From Calditrichota bacterium (lineage in GTDB: Bacteria; CLD3), in assembly GCA_008501735.1 (NCBI GenBank), contig QQUF01000016.1, forward strand, positions 1 through 64,000: a stretch of DNA of 64,000 nucleotides. The letters run 5' to 3'. Each line of letters starts with the position of its first letter. Position 1 is the stretch's first letter. The notes beneath the pieces are model-generated. The model made no database searches. It was not told the DNA's origin and saw only the letters and a list, made by a program, of their open reading frames with translations. Positions 15,899 to 24,461 of this stretch are shown here, one piece after another. The translations under genes were made by a program, and so were the position numbers.

Positions 15899-16339
15899 TT
15901 AAGCCAAAATTCTTCTGTGGTAATTAATTTGTCCTAAATGGTAAGTCAAATGCCCGTAAAGGTGAATCAAAAAGAATCCTGTTGTCATTTTTTCAAAGAC
16001 TTCGATAGGAAACTCCTTACCAAGTTCAGATTCTTCAAGGCTGTCCAAAGTCTTGAGAACGATTTCTTTGGTTTGATTTACTAAGTCTAAAATTTCTGAT
16101 TTCGGCAAATTTTTTGTACTAAACTCTTCGTCCCTTTTTCTGACGTAACCTGAATTTCCGAGAATAGAACCGATGAAGTGTTGCAAGTTCCCGACTAAGT
16201 GAATTGCTAAATTTCCCGCAGAATTTTTGACTTCGTTTGTCGTGAGCCAAAGTTTAGTTTCGTCATTGTAGGCTTCGATTTCTTCAGCTAAATTTTCTAA
16301 TTCTCTTTCAAATAAATTTCTAATCTCTTTTAATTTCAT
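15899..16339 (-). CDS. DinB-family four-helix protein
   Basis: 146 residues with the DinB/DUF1572-like four-helix-bundle pattern. The metal-type histidines are in LAIHLVGNLQHFIG (near residue 47) and HLYGHLTYHLGQINYHRR near the C terminus. Members include thiol transferases and many uncharacterised proteins, often linked with stress. The start overlaps the arsC stop (ATGA) and the stop abuts pabB. Confidence 0.8.
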   Translation of the reverse strand: MKLKEIRNLFERELENLAEEIEAYNDETKLWLTTNEVKNSAGNLAIHLVGNLQHFIGSILGNSGYVRKRDEEFSTKNLPKSEILDLVNQTKEIVLKTLDSLEESELGKEFPIEVFEKMTTGFFLIHLYGHLTYHLGQINYHRRILA

Positions 16340-16740
16340 TTGTGAGTCTCTGCAAGTTTTTCTGAAAAATCTTTGATTAGACTTCTAACCTTTCTGAATT
16401 CAGCTAAAATTTCTTCTTCTGTTCCTGTTGCTTTTCCAGGGTCAGGGAAATTTTGGTGAACTTTTTCAGCTTTTGACGGAAAGACAGGGCAACGCTCTTT
16501 AGCGTTATCGCAAACAGTAATTACAACGTCAAAATCAATTTCTTGGTATTCGGTTAAGTTGTTTGAAGTGTGGTCAGAAATGTCTATTCCGATTTCTTTC
16601 ATAACTTGAATTGCTCTTGGGTTTACTCCGTGAGTTTCAACTCCTGCACTGTAAACCTCAAAGTTAGGATTTTGCTTCAAAAAGCCGTGTGCAATTTGTG
16701 AACGGCAAGCATTTCCTGTACATAAAACTAAAATTTTCAA
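16336..16740 (-). CDS. arsC: Arsenate reductase, LMW-phosphatase (thioredoxin-coupled) type
   Basis: Reduces arsenate to arsenite. From the TTG at 16740 the protein starts MKILVLCTGNACRSQIAHGF; AAAAGG lies nine bases before it. A GTG at 16779 would put the start inside a DNA palindrome and is rejected. The P-loop CTGNACRSQ holds the first Cys; DVVITVCDNAKERCPVFP carries the second and third redox cysteines (CxxxxxxC); NFPDPGKATG is the Asp-containing loop. About 134 residues, the usual length. First gene of arsC-dinB-pabB. Confidence 0.9.
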   Translation of the reverse strand: MKILVLCTGNACRSQIAHGFLKQNPNFEVYSAGVETHGVNPRAIQVMKEIGIDISDHTSNNLTEYQEIDFDVVITVCDNAKERCPVFPSKAEKVHQNFPDPGKATGTEEEILAEFRKVRSLIKDFSEKLAETHK

Positions 16741-16771
16741 TTTAATTTGCCTTTTAATTTTAAAATTAAAA

Positions 16772-16791
16772 AGACGCACAGCCGTGCGTCT
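16772..16791. repeat. Palindromic GACGCAC/GTGCGTC repeat
   Basis: GACGCAC (16773-16779), loop AGCC, GTGCGTC (16784-16790), flanked by A and TCTAC. Higher in GC than its surroundings. It is like the GTAGAGACGCAC...-type palindromes scattered through many bacterial genomes (recalled, not searched). It lies between the deiminase stop and arsC. Confidence 0.6.
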
Positions 16792-16825
16792 CTACATTGA
16801 TTTTCGTGTTTTTTTGTAAGCTCTT

Positions 16826-19800
16826 TTACTTAATTAGTGTCATTTTTTTGACTTTGTTGAAAGAACCTGCTTCGATTCTGTAAAAATAAATTCCGCTTGA
16901 AACGGGTTTTCCACTTTCGTCTGTTCCGTCCCAAGTAACAAAATTATTTCCAACTGTTCCGGTTCCTGAAAATAAATTCTTTACAAGTTGTCCGTTTGCA
17001 TTAAAAACCTTCAACGTTACTTTTTCTTCGGAAGGAAGGAAAAATTTAATTTCAGTTTTTGGGTTAAACGGATTCGGGAAGTTTTGTGCAATTTCGTAAC
17101 TAAGTTCGATTCCAAGGGAGTTTTTCATCAAATCCACAACAAAAACTTCCATCGCAGAAGTCATTGCACTTGTCGGTTGGGTTTGAACAAATTCCAAAAT
17201 TTCTTTTGAAGCTGCTTCTTTGTCAACGTTTGCAGGAACTCCGTTTTCTTTTGTTGCATTCCAATTTGTAACAATTGCTTCAACGTCTTTTTCGTCAACT
17301 GTTCCGTCACCGTTACAGTCTGCAAAACAAGACTCAAAAGGTGTCCAAATTTCCAAAAGTGGTTGAGCTCCCCAATCCGAATTTCTTCCTGTTCTTTTGC
17401 TTCCCGTTGTGTTAAAAAATGTTTGGATTGCTGAAACGTCGCTCAAGTTTACGATTCCGTCGTCGTTTGCATCTCCGGGATAAACATAAATCGGAGAAAT
17501 TTGGAAAACTTCGTCGCTTTCGTCAACGATTCCATTTAAGTTTTGAACGGAAATTTTGATCCTACATTGTTCAGCTGAAATGTTTGGAACTGCCCAAGTA
17601 AAAATGTGATTTCCAGAAGCTAAGTTTTGGAATGTTTCAATTAGCCAAGTGTTTCCTTCCGTTACCAAGTCAAGTCTAACAGAGGTTACGTTTTGGATTC
17701 GGAAAGAAATTTCCTGTTCGGTTGCAATTCGGAAAATCTCTCCGCCGTTTGGTGAAAGAATTTCAACCGAAGATTCAAGAATTGTGAAAGTTTCGTCACT
17801 TTCATCAAACAAAGCGTTGTGCTGAAAATCCATAACTCTGACTTTACAGTTTGTCGAAGGCGAATTTGGAACTACCCAATTGTAACTGTCCAAACTTGCA
17901 GCAACTGTGTCAATCGAGTTCCAATTTGTTCCGTCAGTTGTGTACTGTAAAACGACTGTCTGAACGTTTGAGTTTTCCCAAGAAATCTCTTGAATGGATT
18001 TGTAAGTTAAGTTTTCGTTTCCATTCGGACTCAAGACAGTTAAACTTCTTCCGATGATTTCAAAGTTTGTGTCGCTTTCGTCAAAAATTGAAGGATTGTT
18101 TGAATCGCTGATTTTGATTTTACAAGTTGTAGAAGCAATGTTCGGAATTTCCCAAGTGTAAGTTCCCGAAGTAGAAGAGACATTCTCAGCAATCAAATTC
18201 CAGTCAGTTCCGTTTGTTGTGTACTCAATGTTTACTTCCGAGACTTGGTTTGTGAGGAAAACAATTTCCTGTTCCGTAAACGCTTGCCACTGTTCGCCAC
18301 CGTTTGGTAGAACTAAAGTTGCAAAAGTATTTTCAGGAATTTCGATAGTAAAAGTTGGACTCTCGTCGTTCAAATTCGGATTGTGTAAATCGCTGATTCG
18401 GATTTGGCATTGAGTAGAATTTACCATTGGTACGAGCCACTCAAAACTTGTGAAAATTGTTGAACCGTCAGAAATCCAAATCCAATCTGTTCCGTTAGTT
18501 GTGTATTCAAGTCGAATGCTGTCAACGTCAGAACTCGTCCAAGAAATCACTTCTTGAGTTCCGCTTTCCCAAATTTCTCCGCCACTTGGAGAAGCAAGAG
18601 TTAAAGTTGGCAAAAGGATTTCTTCAATTGTAAAATTATCATCACTCTCATCATTCAAGGAAGGGAAACCTAAAGCACTAATTTTGACTTTGCAAGTTTC
18701 CGACGGTGTGTTCGGAATCGTCCAATCAAAAGTTCCCAAACTTGCTGAAGCCGTGTCAATTGTTGTCCAATCCGTTTCATTAGTTGTGTATTCCAAAAGG
18801 ACTTCTGCAATGTCTGTGCTTTGCCAAAGAATTTCTTGCTCAGAACCGACTTCCCAATTTTCATTTCCGTTCGGAGAAATCAAAGTGATAGAAGGAAAAG
18901 TAATTTGAAAAGTGTTATCACTTTCATCTGAAATTGAAGGGTCATTTGGGTAAACTACACGAACTTTACAATCAGAAGAAGAAACGTTTGGAACAGTCCA
19001 ACTGTAAGTTCCGCCGAAATTCGTAGGTAAGTTACTTGCGATTTCTGCCCAATCGGTTCCGTTTGTAGTGTATTCAAGGTTTATAAAATCTGCGTTGAAA
19101 CTCACCCAAACAATGTCTTGAGTTGTTCCAGCTTCCCAAATTTCTCCGCCGTTTGGAGTAGAAAGTCCAAGTTGTGGCGGAATTCCTGTTGCTTCGAAAA
19201 TCCAATGACCTTCTGGTGCAACGAGTGGTTTTGAGATTGTTTTTCCACTGTTTGAAGTTGCAGAAATGTAATAATGAATTTTTGTTCCCCAATTTTGGAA
19301 AGGAATTTGTGCGTAAAAAGAATCATTTTGAGTTGGAGTCATCGTAAGTTCTGTGAAACCTTGAGTCGTGTCAGTTGACCAAAAAACACTCGCTCCTGAA
19401 ACTCCACTTTGAGTTTTTATTTTTGCAGAAACGTCGTAACCTGTTGTGCTTGAGCCGTCGAGTATTTTTGCGTGAGAAATCCAGAGCGGTTCTTTTACAC
19501 CGATTTCTTTTGTGATGCAGTGAATTGCTCCACTAAGTGGAATAATCGAATTGCAGTTAATTCCAACTATGTTGTAACCGGGCATTGCATTTTCATAAAT
19601 TCTTAAAGCGGTTGTGTCGTACTGAGTTTCGTAAGTTGGAACAATTACAGTTTTGTTTACGATTACTGAATTTGTGTAGGTTCTGTAATCACCGTTTGTA
19701 TTTGGATATTGACCGTTTTCAGGAGGCATTGGAATACGAATTACTTTGTAAGGTCTTCCTGCATAAGTCATAAAATTATTCATTATGTATTGCAAATTTG

Positions 19801-20629
19801 CTTCGATTTGTGGTCCATCAGCAACTCCCGGAGGATATTCTCCAACCAAAAGAGTTTCTTCGTCAAGTAATTTTATGTGCATATCAATGTGGTGAATTAC
19901 ATCGTAAGGAAGGTTCGTCATATTTATGTAACGGTCAACTCCCATATAATTACTTAAAATTCCGTCAATGTCTGTTTTCGTTTTAGTTGGATTTTCATCA
20001 ACAATGAGGTTTGAAGAAAAAGCTGTTCCGTGTCCATCAACCATAAAATTTCCACCTGTTGCGATAAGGTCGTTTGGTGATTGAGTTGTTTCGTGAATCG
20101 GAACATTGAGCAAGTTTGCGATTGCAACAGGAGTTGCATCGTCAAGAGGTCTTGGTCGGTTATAAATCCAATCAACAACTCGCATTGTATCAACTTCGTC
20201 AGAATAAACAGTCCAAGGACCGTAATCTCTACACCAAATTGAATTGAAAGGCTCTTCGAGATAAACTGTATTCGTGAGTGGGATTCCATTTGCTGTGAGA
20301 TTGTTTTTGACTTGGTTTGAATCACTACAAACAATGTAAACCTTGCCTTCTTCTTGAGCAGCATCAACGATTTGTCTGTGAATTGAAGGAAACTGTGTCC
20401 AAGTAATTTGGATTCCATCAAGTTCTTCCCACTCAGCCATTGTTCTTACAGGAGTTGGAGGAGGATTTGTCCCTCTTTCCGAAGAAATAGGAGGTTGGTA
20501 AGTTTTGAGTAATTCTTTTTCTTCCTCAGTTAAATAATGAGGTAGATTTTTGTCGGCAATTGCTTGAGCAAAAGTTAATGCACTAAACAAAGCCAAAAAG
20601 AAAAGCGAAAGGAGTTTTGAATGATTCAT
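16826..20629 (-). CDS. Secreted agmatine deiminase / peptidylarginine deiminase with Ig-like repeats, dockerin and sorting domain
   Basis: 1267 residues from ATG 20629 (AAGGAAG seven bases upstream; gives signal peptide MNHSKLLSLFFLALFSALTFAQ). Residues 55-380 are a Porphyromonas-type PAD/agmatine deiminase with the full catalytic set: D135 (WCRDYGPW), H247 and D249 (HHIDMH), C371 (GAIHCITKE); the spacing fits P. gingivalis PPAD. After a linker domain come six repeats of about 84 residues (GGEIWE ... EYTTNGTDW ... DESD), a two-loop dockerin-like module (GDANDDGIVNLSDV; DCNGDGTVDEKDV) and a C-terminal FPNPFNP/WDGTDESG/SSGIYFYRI sorting domain. Probably a cell-surface or secreted arginine/agmatine-deiminating enzyme. 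Confidence 0.88.
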   Translation of the reverse strand: MNHSKLLSLFFLALFSALTFAQAIADKNLPHYLTEEEKELLKTYQPPISSERGTNPPPTPVRTMAEWEELDGIQITWTQFPSIHRQIVDAAQEEGKVYIVCSDSNQVKNNLTANGIPLTNTVYLEEPFNSIWCRDYGPWTVYSDEVDTMRVVDWIYNRPRPLDDATPVAIANLLNVPIHETTQSPNDLIATGGNFMVDGHGTAFSSNLIVDENPTKTKTDIDGILSNYMGVDRYINMTNLPYDVIHHIDMHIKLLDEETLLVGEYPPGVADGPQIEANLQYIMNNFMTYAGRPYKVIRIPMPPENGQYPNTNGDYRTYTNSVIVNKTVIVPTYETQYDTTALRIYENAMPGYNIVGINCNSIIPLSGAIHCITKEIGVKEPLWISHAKILDGSSTTGYDVSAKIKTQSGVSGASVFWSTDTTQGFTELTMTPTQNDSFYAQIPFQNWGTKIHYYISATSNSGKTISKPLVAPEGHWIFEATGIPPQLGLSTPNGGEIWEAGTTQDIVWVSFNADFINLEYTTNGTDWAEIASNLPTNFGGTYSWTVPNVSSSDCKVRVVYPNDPSISDESDNTFQITFPSITLISPNGNENWEVGSEQEILWQSTDIAEVLLEYTTNETDWTTIDTASASLGTFDWTIPNTPSETCKVKISALGFPSLNDESDDNFTIEEILLPTLTLASPSGGEIWESGTQEVISWTSSDVDSIRLEYTTNGTDWIWISDGSTIFTSFEWLVPMVNSTQCQIRISDLHNPNLNDESPTFTIEIPENTFATLVLPNGGEQWQAFTEQEIVFLTNQVSEVNIEYTTNGTDWNLIAENVSSTSGTYTWEIPNIASTTCKIKISDSNNPSIFDESDTNFEIIGRSLTVLSPNGNENLTYKSIQEISWENSNVQTVVLQYTTDGTNWNSIDTVAASLDSYNWVVPNSPSTNCKVRVMDFQHNALFDESDETFTILESSVEILSPNGGEIFRIATEQEISFRIQNVTSVRLDLVTEGNTWLIETFQNLASGNHIFTWAVPNISAEQCRIKISVQNLNGIVDESDEVFQISPIYVYPGDANDDGIVNLSDVSAIQTFFNTTGSKRTGRNSDWGAQPLLEIWTPFESCFADCNGDGTVDEKDVEAIVTNWNATKENGVPANVDKEAASKEILEFVQTQPTSAMTSAMEVFVVDLMKNSLGIELSYEIAQNFPNPFNPKTEIKFFLPSEEKVTLKVFNANGQLVKNLFSGTGTVGNNFVTWDGTDESGKPVSSGIYFYRIEAGSFNKVKKMTLIK

Positions 20630-20930
20630 CAATTTCTTCCTTAAAAGGTTAAAAGTTAAGGGCTTAAAAAGATAAAACAATTTAACTGAAGTCTATAAGT
20701 TTTATTTCTTATTTCAAAAATCAGATTTCTCATTATTAGAATGAGGATTAGATGTTGTAATACAAATAAAAATAGTTTTATAACACTTTTTTTGCATTTT
20801 AATTTTTTTTATAGATTATATTTGAAACTGTACTTAATAAAGGTGGTTAACTGCGTTTCTATCTCAAACCTTTTCTAACTTAATTTCTTTAGAATCAGTT
20901 CCTTAGTTTTCGCTTCGTTACCAACCTAAT

Positions 20931-20956
20931 CAAAAGGTTTTGCCTTTTGGTTTTTT
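20931..20956 (+). promoter_or_regulatory. Terminator-like leader hairpin upstream of RRM gene
   Basis: CAAAAGG (20931-20937), loop TTTTG, CCTTTTG (20943-20949), then GTTTTTT. It sits 43 bases before the RRM gene start in a 369-base AT-rich gap (20630-20998) with no other gene. A weak terminator or attenuator in a long 5' leader is possible. Confidence 0.45.
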
Positions 20957-20998
20957 ACTTTCATTTTATTTTTTTAACACAGGAGACATTGGATAAAA

Positions 20999-21337
20999 AT
21001 GGAATCCAAACTTTATGTCGGTAATGTTGCTTACACTGCAACAGAAGAATCATTAGAAGAGTTATTCGGCGAAGCTGGTAACATCGTTTCTGTAAACTTA
21101 ATTAAAGACAGAGAAACAGGTCGCTCAAAAGGGTTTGCTTTTGTAGAATTTGAATCACAAGATGACGCTAACAACGCTATTGAAATGTTCAATGGTACTG
21201 ACTATCAGGAAAGAAGTTTAGTTGTAAACTTCGCACGTCCTAGAGAAGAAAGACCAAGAAGAACTGGCGGCGGCGGAAGAGATTTCCGTAGCGGCGGCGG
21301 TAACGGCGGTGGAAACAGAGGCGGTTTTAGACGATAA
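20999..21337 (+). CDS. Glycine-rich RRM RNA-binding protein
   Basis: 112 residues. An RRM occupies residues 3-80 with RNP2 LYVGNV and RNP1 KGFAFVEF both intact. The tail (81-112) is Gly/Arg rich (RRTGGGGRDF, GGGNGGGNRGGF), like cyanobacterial and FCB cold-inducible RNA-binding proteins. It likely binds single-stranded RNA, possibly as a chaperone in the cold. AGGAG lies 13 bases before the ATG, slightly far. Monocistronic with a strong terminator. Confidence 0.92.
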   Translation: MESKLYVGNVAYTATEESLEELFGEAGNIVSVNLIKDRETGRSKGFAFVEFESQDDANNAIEMFNGTDYQERSLVVNFARPREERPRRTGGGGRDFRSGGGNGGGNRGGFRR

Positions 21338-21362
21338 TAATTTTAGTTTAAAATACTTTTCT

Positions 21363-21397
21363 AAAAACTCCGACTAATTATTTAGTCGGAGTTTTTT
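21363..21397 (+). terminator. Strong intrinsic terminator of RRM gene
   Basis: Perfect 15-bp arms (AAAAACTCCGACTAA, 21363-21377; TTAGTCGGAGTTTTT, 21382-21396) with a 4-base loop and a T6 run. Confidence 0.92.
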
Positions 21398-21459
21398 GTT
21401 TTATGGATTTTTCAACTTAACTTGTATAAAAAAATGATAGGTTGTGTATCTTGTTTGCA

Positions 21460-22512
21460 ATGGAATTACTAAAAGAAATTTGGAAATTAACTTTAGAGGC
21501 TTCACCTTATCTTTTGATAGGTTTTGTTTTTGCTGGAGTTATCAAAGCATTTTTAAAAGATGAATTCATTCAGAAATTCATTGGTGAGAAATCTACAAAA
21601 TCGGTTTTTTGGGCTTCGTTAATCGGAATTCCGCTTCCAATCTGCTCTTGTGGAGTTGTTCCTGTTGCTACTTCTTTGAAAAAACAAGGTGCTTCTTCGG
21701 GAGCTTCAATGTCATTTCTTGTTTCAACTCCCGAAACCGGGGTTGATTCAATTGCAATCACTTATGGAATGCTTGGCGGCTTTATGACTTTGGTAAGACC
21801 GATTGCAGCATTTTTTACTGCAATTGCTGTCGGGATTACTGAAAATATTTTTGGAGAAGAAACTAAAGTTCAAGAAGTAAAATCTTGTTGTGCAAGTTCA
21901 AGTTGTGGAAGTAAAGAAGTTGTCGCTGAAAAATCCCTGACGGAGAAATTAAAGGAAGGTTTTGTTTACTCTTTCACAGATTTATTCGCAGACATCTCAA
22001 AATATCTTGCCATTGGCTTGGTAATTGGAGGAATGATTTCTTATTTAATCCCAACTGATGTGATTCAATCTTTTGACGGAAATGTTTTAGGAATGGTCGG
22101 AATGCTTTTCCTCGGAATTCCACTTTACATTTGTGCAACTTCTTCGACTCCAATTGCAGCAGCTTTACTTTTGAAAGGAATGAGTCCGGGAACAGCTTTG
22201 GTTTTCTTACTTGTTGGACCTGCGACAAACATTGCTTCTTTAGTCATAATTCAAAAAGTATTTGGCAAAAAATCCACAGCACTTTACTTAGGTGTGATTG
22301 CAATTTGTTCAATAATTTTTGGTATGTTGACGGATTACCTTTTCCAAATTCTAGGAATTAATCCAATCGCTTCGATTCAAGAAACTAACGAAATGATTCC
22401 TCATTGGCTTGCTTTTGGTTCGAGTGTCGTTGTTGTTGGTTTGATATTTTACTTTGAAGTCTTCAAAAAACTTAAAGTGAAGTTCGGCTCAAAAGAAAAT
22501 GTAATTGCTTAA
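21460..22512 (+). CDS. SO_0444/YraQ-like metal efflux permease
   Basis: 350 residues from ATG 21460 (TTG 21442 is possible). Polytopic permease of the DUF318/YraQ-ArsP type with two repeated halves: GIPLPICSCGVVPVATSLKK and FLGIPLYICATSSTPIAAALL. A loop near residue 140 has CCASSSCGS, a likely metal-binding cluster typical of the SO_0444 Cu/Zn efflux group. It would export heavy metal or metalloid across the inner membrane. arsC lies 5 kb away, which makes arsenic compounds another candidate substrate. Confidence 0.85.
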   Translation: MELLKEIWKLTLEASPYLLIGFVFAGVIKAFLKDEFIQKFIGEKSTKSVFWASLIGIPLPICSCGVVPVATSLKKQGASSGASMSFLVSTPETGVDSIAITYGMLGGFMTLVRPIAAFFTAIAVGITENIFGEETKVQEVKSCCASSSCGSKEVVAEKSLTEKLKEGFVYSFTDLFADISKYLAIGLVIGGMISYLIPTDVIQSFDGNVLGMVGMLFLGIPLYICATSSTPIAAALLLKGMSPGTALVFLLVGPATNIASLVIIQKVFGKKSTALYLGVIAICSIIFGMLTDYLFQILGINPIASIQETNEMIPHWLAFGSSVVVVGLIFYFEVFKKLKVKFGSKENVIA

Positions 22513-22520
22513 CAAGACTT

Positions 22521-22685
22521 TTAAGTAGTCATAAACTTTCCAAAAACAACTCCAAAAGCGACACCAATTCCTATTCCGACTGAAACATTGTCGAAAGCAG
22601 TTCCAATTGCAACACCAACACCGATTCCAATCGCAATTCCTGCTCCCATATAATTTCTTGTAGGCTTTTGTTCTTCGTTTACCAT
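22521..22685 (-). CDS. 54-residue glycine-zipper membrane protein
   Basis: A small protein beginning MVNEEQKPTRNYMGAG. Two Gly-rich hydrophobic segments (GIAIGIGVGVAIG and VSVGIGIGVAFGVVFG) with GxxxG-like spacing are separated by TAFDN, so it may form a membrane hairpin or oligomer. It fills most of the convergent-to-codirectional gap after the permease gene. Length, codon style and charged start support a real gene; function unknown. Confidence 0.7.
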   Translation of the reverse strand: MVNEEQKPTRNYMGAGIAIGIGVGVAIGTAFDNVSVGIGIGVAFGVVFGKFMTT

Positions 22686-22747
22686 TTTTATCTCTAAAAT
22701 TAATTTGAACTTTTGTGCTAAAGTTTACTCATTCGTTATTTTATAAA

Positions 22748-23455
22748 TTAAGTTTCTTTGAGAGATTTAAAAATTGTGTAGATGATTTTGAAACCAGCAG
22801 AAATCACACCTTTGACAGTCCCCGATATTTTTGAAAAACCGATTCTCACAAAGTAATTCGCAGGAATTTCTTTAATTCTAAGTTTTTGTTTTACAGCTTT
22901 AATTTGCATTTCGACAGTCCAGCCGTAATTCGTATCTTTCATTTCCAAATCTTGCAACGCAGAGTAACGAATCGCTCGAAAAGGTCCTAAATCCGTGTAG
23001 CTAAATCCCCAAAAGAGTTTAATCAAAGTAACTGCAAGCCAATTCCCAAAAGCTTGTTGTGGCGTCAAACTTCCTTCCTCTTTTTTGCCGAGTTTCCTTG
23101 AACCAATCACAAAATCGAACTCGTTTTTCAAAATAGGCAAGACTAAATCGTCAATCTGTTTTGGGTCGTCAGAAGCATCTCCGTCAATGAAAAGAACAAT
23201 TTCAGGTGAGTCAACCGAAGCAATTCCAGTAAGACAAGCCATTCCGTAACCAGCTTTCGGTTCGTCAACAACTTTCGCCCCTGCTTTTCTTGCAACTTCG
23301 GCAGTTTGGTCAGTCGAAGCATTGTTTACAACAATTATTTCTTTTACAAATTTTGAAGTGATTCCCGAAACAACTTTGCCAATTGCTTGTTCTTCGTTGT
23401 GAGCGGGAATTATGACTGAAACGGTTTTTTCTGACAAAGTCTTGCTAATTTCCAA
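22748..23455 (-). CDS. GT2 glycosyltransferase (dolichyl-phosphate mannosyltransferase/DPM1-like)
   Basis: 235 residues. SVIIPAHNEEQAIGKVV at the start, LFIDGDASDDPKQIDDLV (DxD), and IGSRKLGKKEEG mark a DPM1/UPF-like family 2 transferase that moves sugars onto a polyprenyl-phosphate or similar acceptor. The C terminus has one hydrophobic stretch. It overlaps the upstream prenyl-synthase gene by 11 bases, which fits a role in polyprenyl-linked sugar chemistry. Confidence 0.85.
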   Translation of the reverse strand: MEISKTLSEKTVSVIIPAHNEEQAIGKVVSGITSKFVKEIIVVNNASTDQTAEVARKAGAKVVDEPKAGYGMACLTGIASVDSPEIVLFIDGDASDDPKQIDDLVLPILKNEFDFVIGSRKLGKKEEGSLTPQQAFGNWLAVTLIKLFWGFSYTDLGPFRAIRYSALQDLEMKDTNYGWTVEMQIKAVKQKLRIKEIPANYFVRIGFSKISGTVKGVISAGFKIIYTIFKSLKET

Positions 23456-24395
23456 TTTTGGTTAAACTTGCAAGAGCAGATTTGAATTCACCGTTTTCAA
23501 GAGGTTCTAAAGATTCAGTTGCTAATTTTAAGTGGTCGGAAATTTTTGAAGAAGTATAGTTGAGACCACCGTATTTTTCAGAAAATGCCTGCCAAAGTTT
23601 TGTACCTGATTTGAAATTTTCAAGCAATTTTTCAACTTCTTGTTGAGGAGCATTTTGAAGTGAGTAAATCAGTGGTAAACTAAAGTCAAATTCTTTAATG
23701 TTTTTCTCAAGAGGTTTCCCGAAAACAGAGTTTTTTGACATTTTGAAAAGGTCGTCTTGAAGCCAAAAAATGATTCCAAGATTTTGTCCAAAATTCTTGA
23801 GCGAATTTTGAATTTGAGTTGTTGGGTTTTCCGAAAGAACAACTCCAAGTTCACACGAAGCTGAAATTAAATCTGAATATTTTTCCGAAATTAATCTTAC
23901 GTATTCTTTTTCATTAAAATCTGCTCGGTTCAACATATCTTGGGCGAAAATTTCGCTTTCAGTTACTTTTGTCGCAACTTTTGAAAAAATATTCACAGCT
24001 TCCAAATTTTCAGTCGAAGCAATTTCCACCAAAGAACGTGACAGCATAAAATCACCAAGCAAAATCGAAAGTTTGTTAGCTTTTCGTTTGCTAATTAAAC
24101 GGAATTTACTTTCAACAATGTCGTCTGTAACTTCTGAGTGCAAAAGCATTGCAGTGTGCAAAAGTTCAACGGCAATTGCTCCTTTGTAGGCTTTCGTCGG
24201 AAGTTTTTCGGAGAGCATTTTTGTAATTCCAAGCAAAAGTGAGGAACGAAGTCCGCTGTTTTTGCTCGAAGAAATAAACTGAATCGCCTTGTCCACCAAA
24301 AAAATATCTGACTTCAAAGTCTTGTGGAATTCTTTCTTAAAGTGCGAAAGTTCCTTGTTCAGTAATTTCGTAATGCTTTTTAATCCGTTAGCCAT
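23445..24395 (-). CDS. Divergent polyprenyl synthase-like protein
   Basis: 316 residues with the isoprenyl diphosphate synthase fold: HTAMLLHSEVTDDIVESKF in place of the first DDxxD region, DFMLS, and WLQDDLFKMSKN plus GKPLEKN and LPLIYSLQ for the second. The first aspartate-rich motif is SEVTD (87-91) instead of DDxxD and the second ends in K. Both are substrate-Mg ligands in the family, so activity may be reduced, altered or lost. It heads an operon with a GT2. Confidence 0.75.
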   Translation of the reverse strand: MANGLKSITKLLNKELSHFKKEFHKTLKSDIFLVDKAIQFISSSKNSGLRSSLLLGITKMLSEKLPTKAYKGAIAVELLHTAMLLHSEVTDDIVESKFRLISKRKANKLSILLGDFMLSRSLVEIASTENLEAVNIFSKVATKVTESEIFAQDMLNRADFNEKEYVRLISEKYSDLISASCELGVVLSENPTTQIQNSLKNFGQNLGIIFWLQDDLFKMSKNSVFGKPLEKNIKEFDFSLPLIYSLQNAPQQEVEKLLENFKSGTKLWQAFSEKYGGLNYTSSKISDHLKLATESLEPLENGEFKSALASLTKIGN

Positions 24396-24421
24396 TTTTC
24401 TCTTTCGTTAATTTTACTGTA

Positions 24422-24452
24422 CTGAGAGCCTGACTGAGAGTTAGACGCTCAG
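24422..24452. repeat. REP-like palindromic repeat, inverted copy
   Basis: A 31-base imperfect palindrome (CTGAGAGCCTGACTGAGAG followed by TTAGACGCTCAG) that matches, in reverse orientation, the three tandem units at 26362-26491. It lies between the prenyl synthase and upp. Confidence 0.65.
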
Positions 24453-24461
24453 TTTATCCGT

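Noticed and set aside
16741-16779. Longer GTG start for arsC at 16779
   Set aside because: It would lie inside a palindromic repeat and add unmatched residues; TTG at 16740 has AAAAGG at the right distance and matches the family start.
19954-20421. 155-residue frame on the minus strand inside the deiminase gene
   Set aside because: Shadow frame of the deiminase gene with biased composition; it has no motif or ribosome site, and catalytic motifs are in the main frame.
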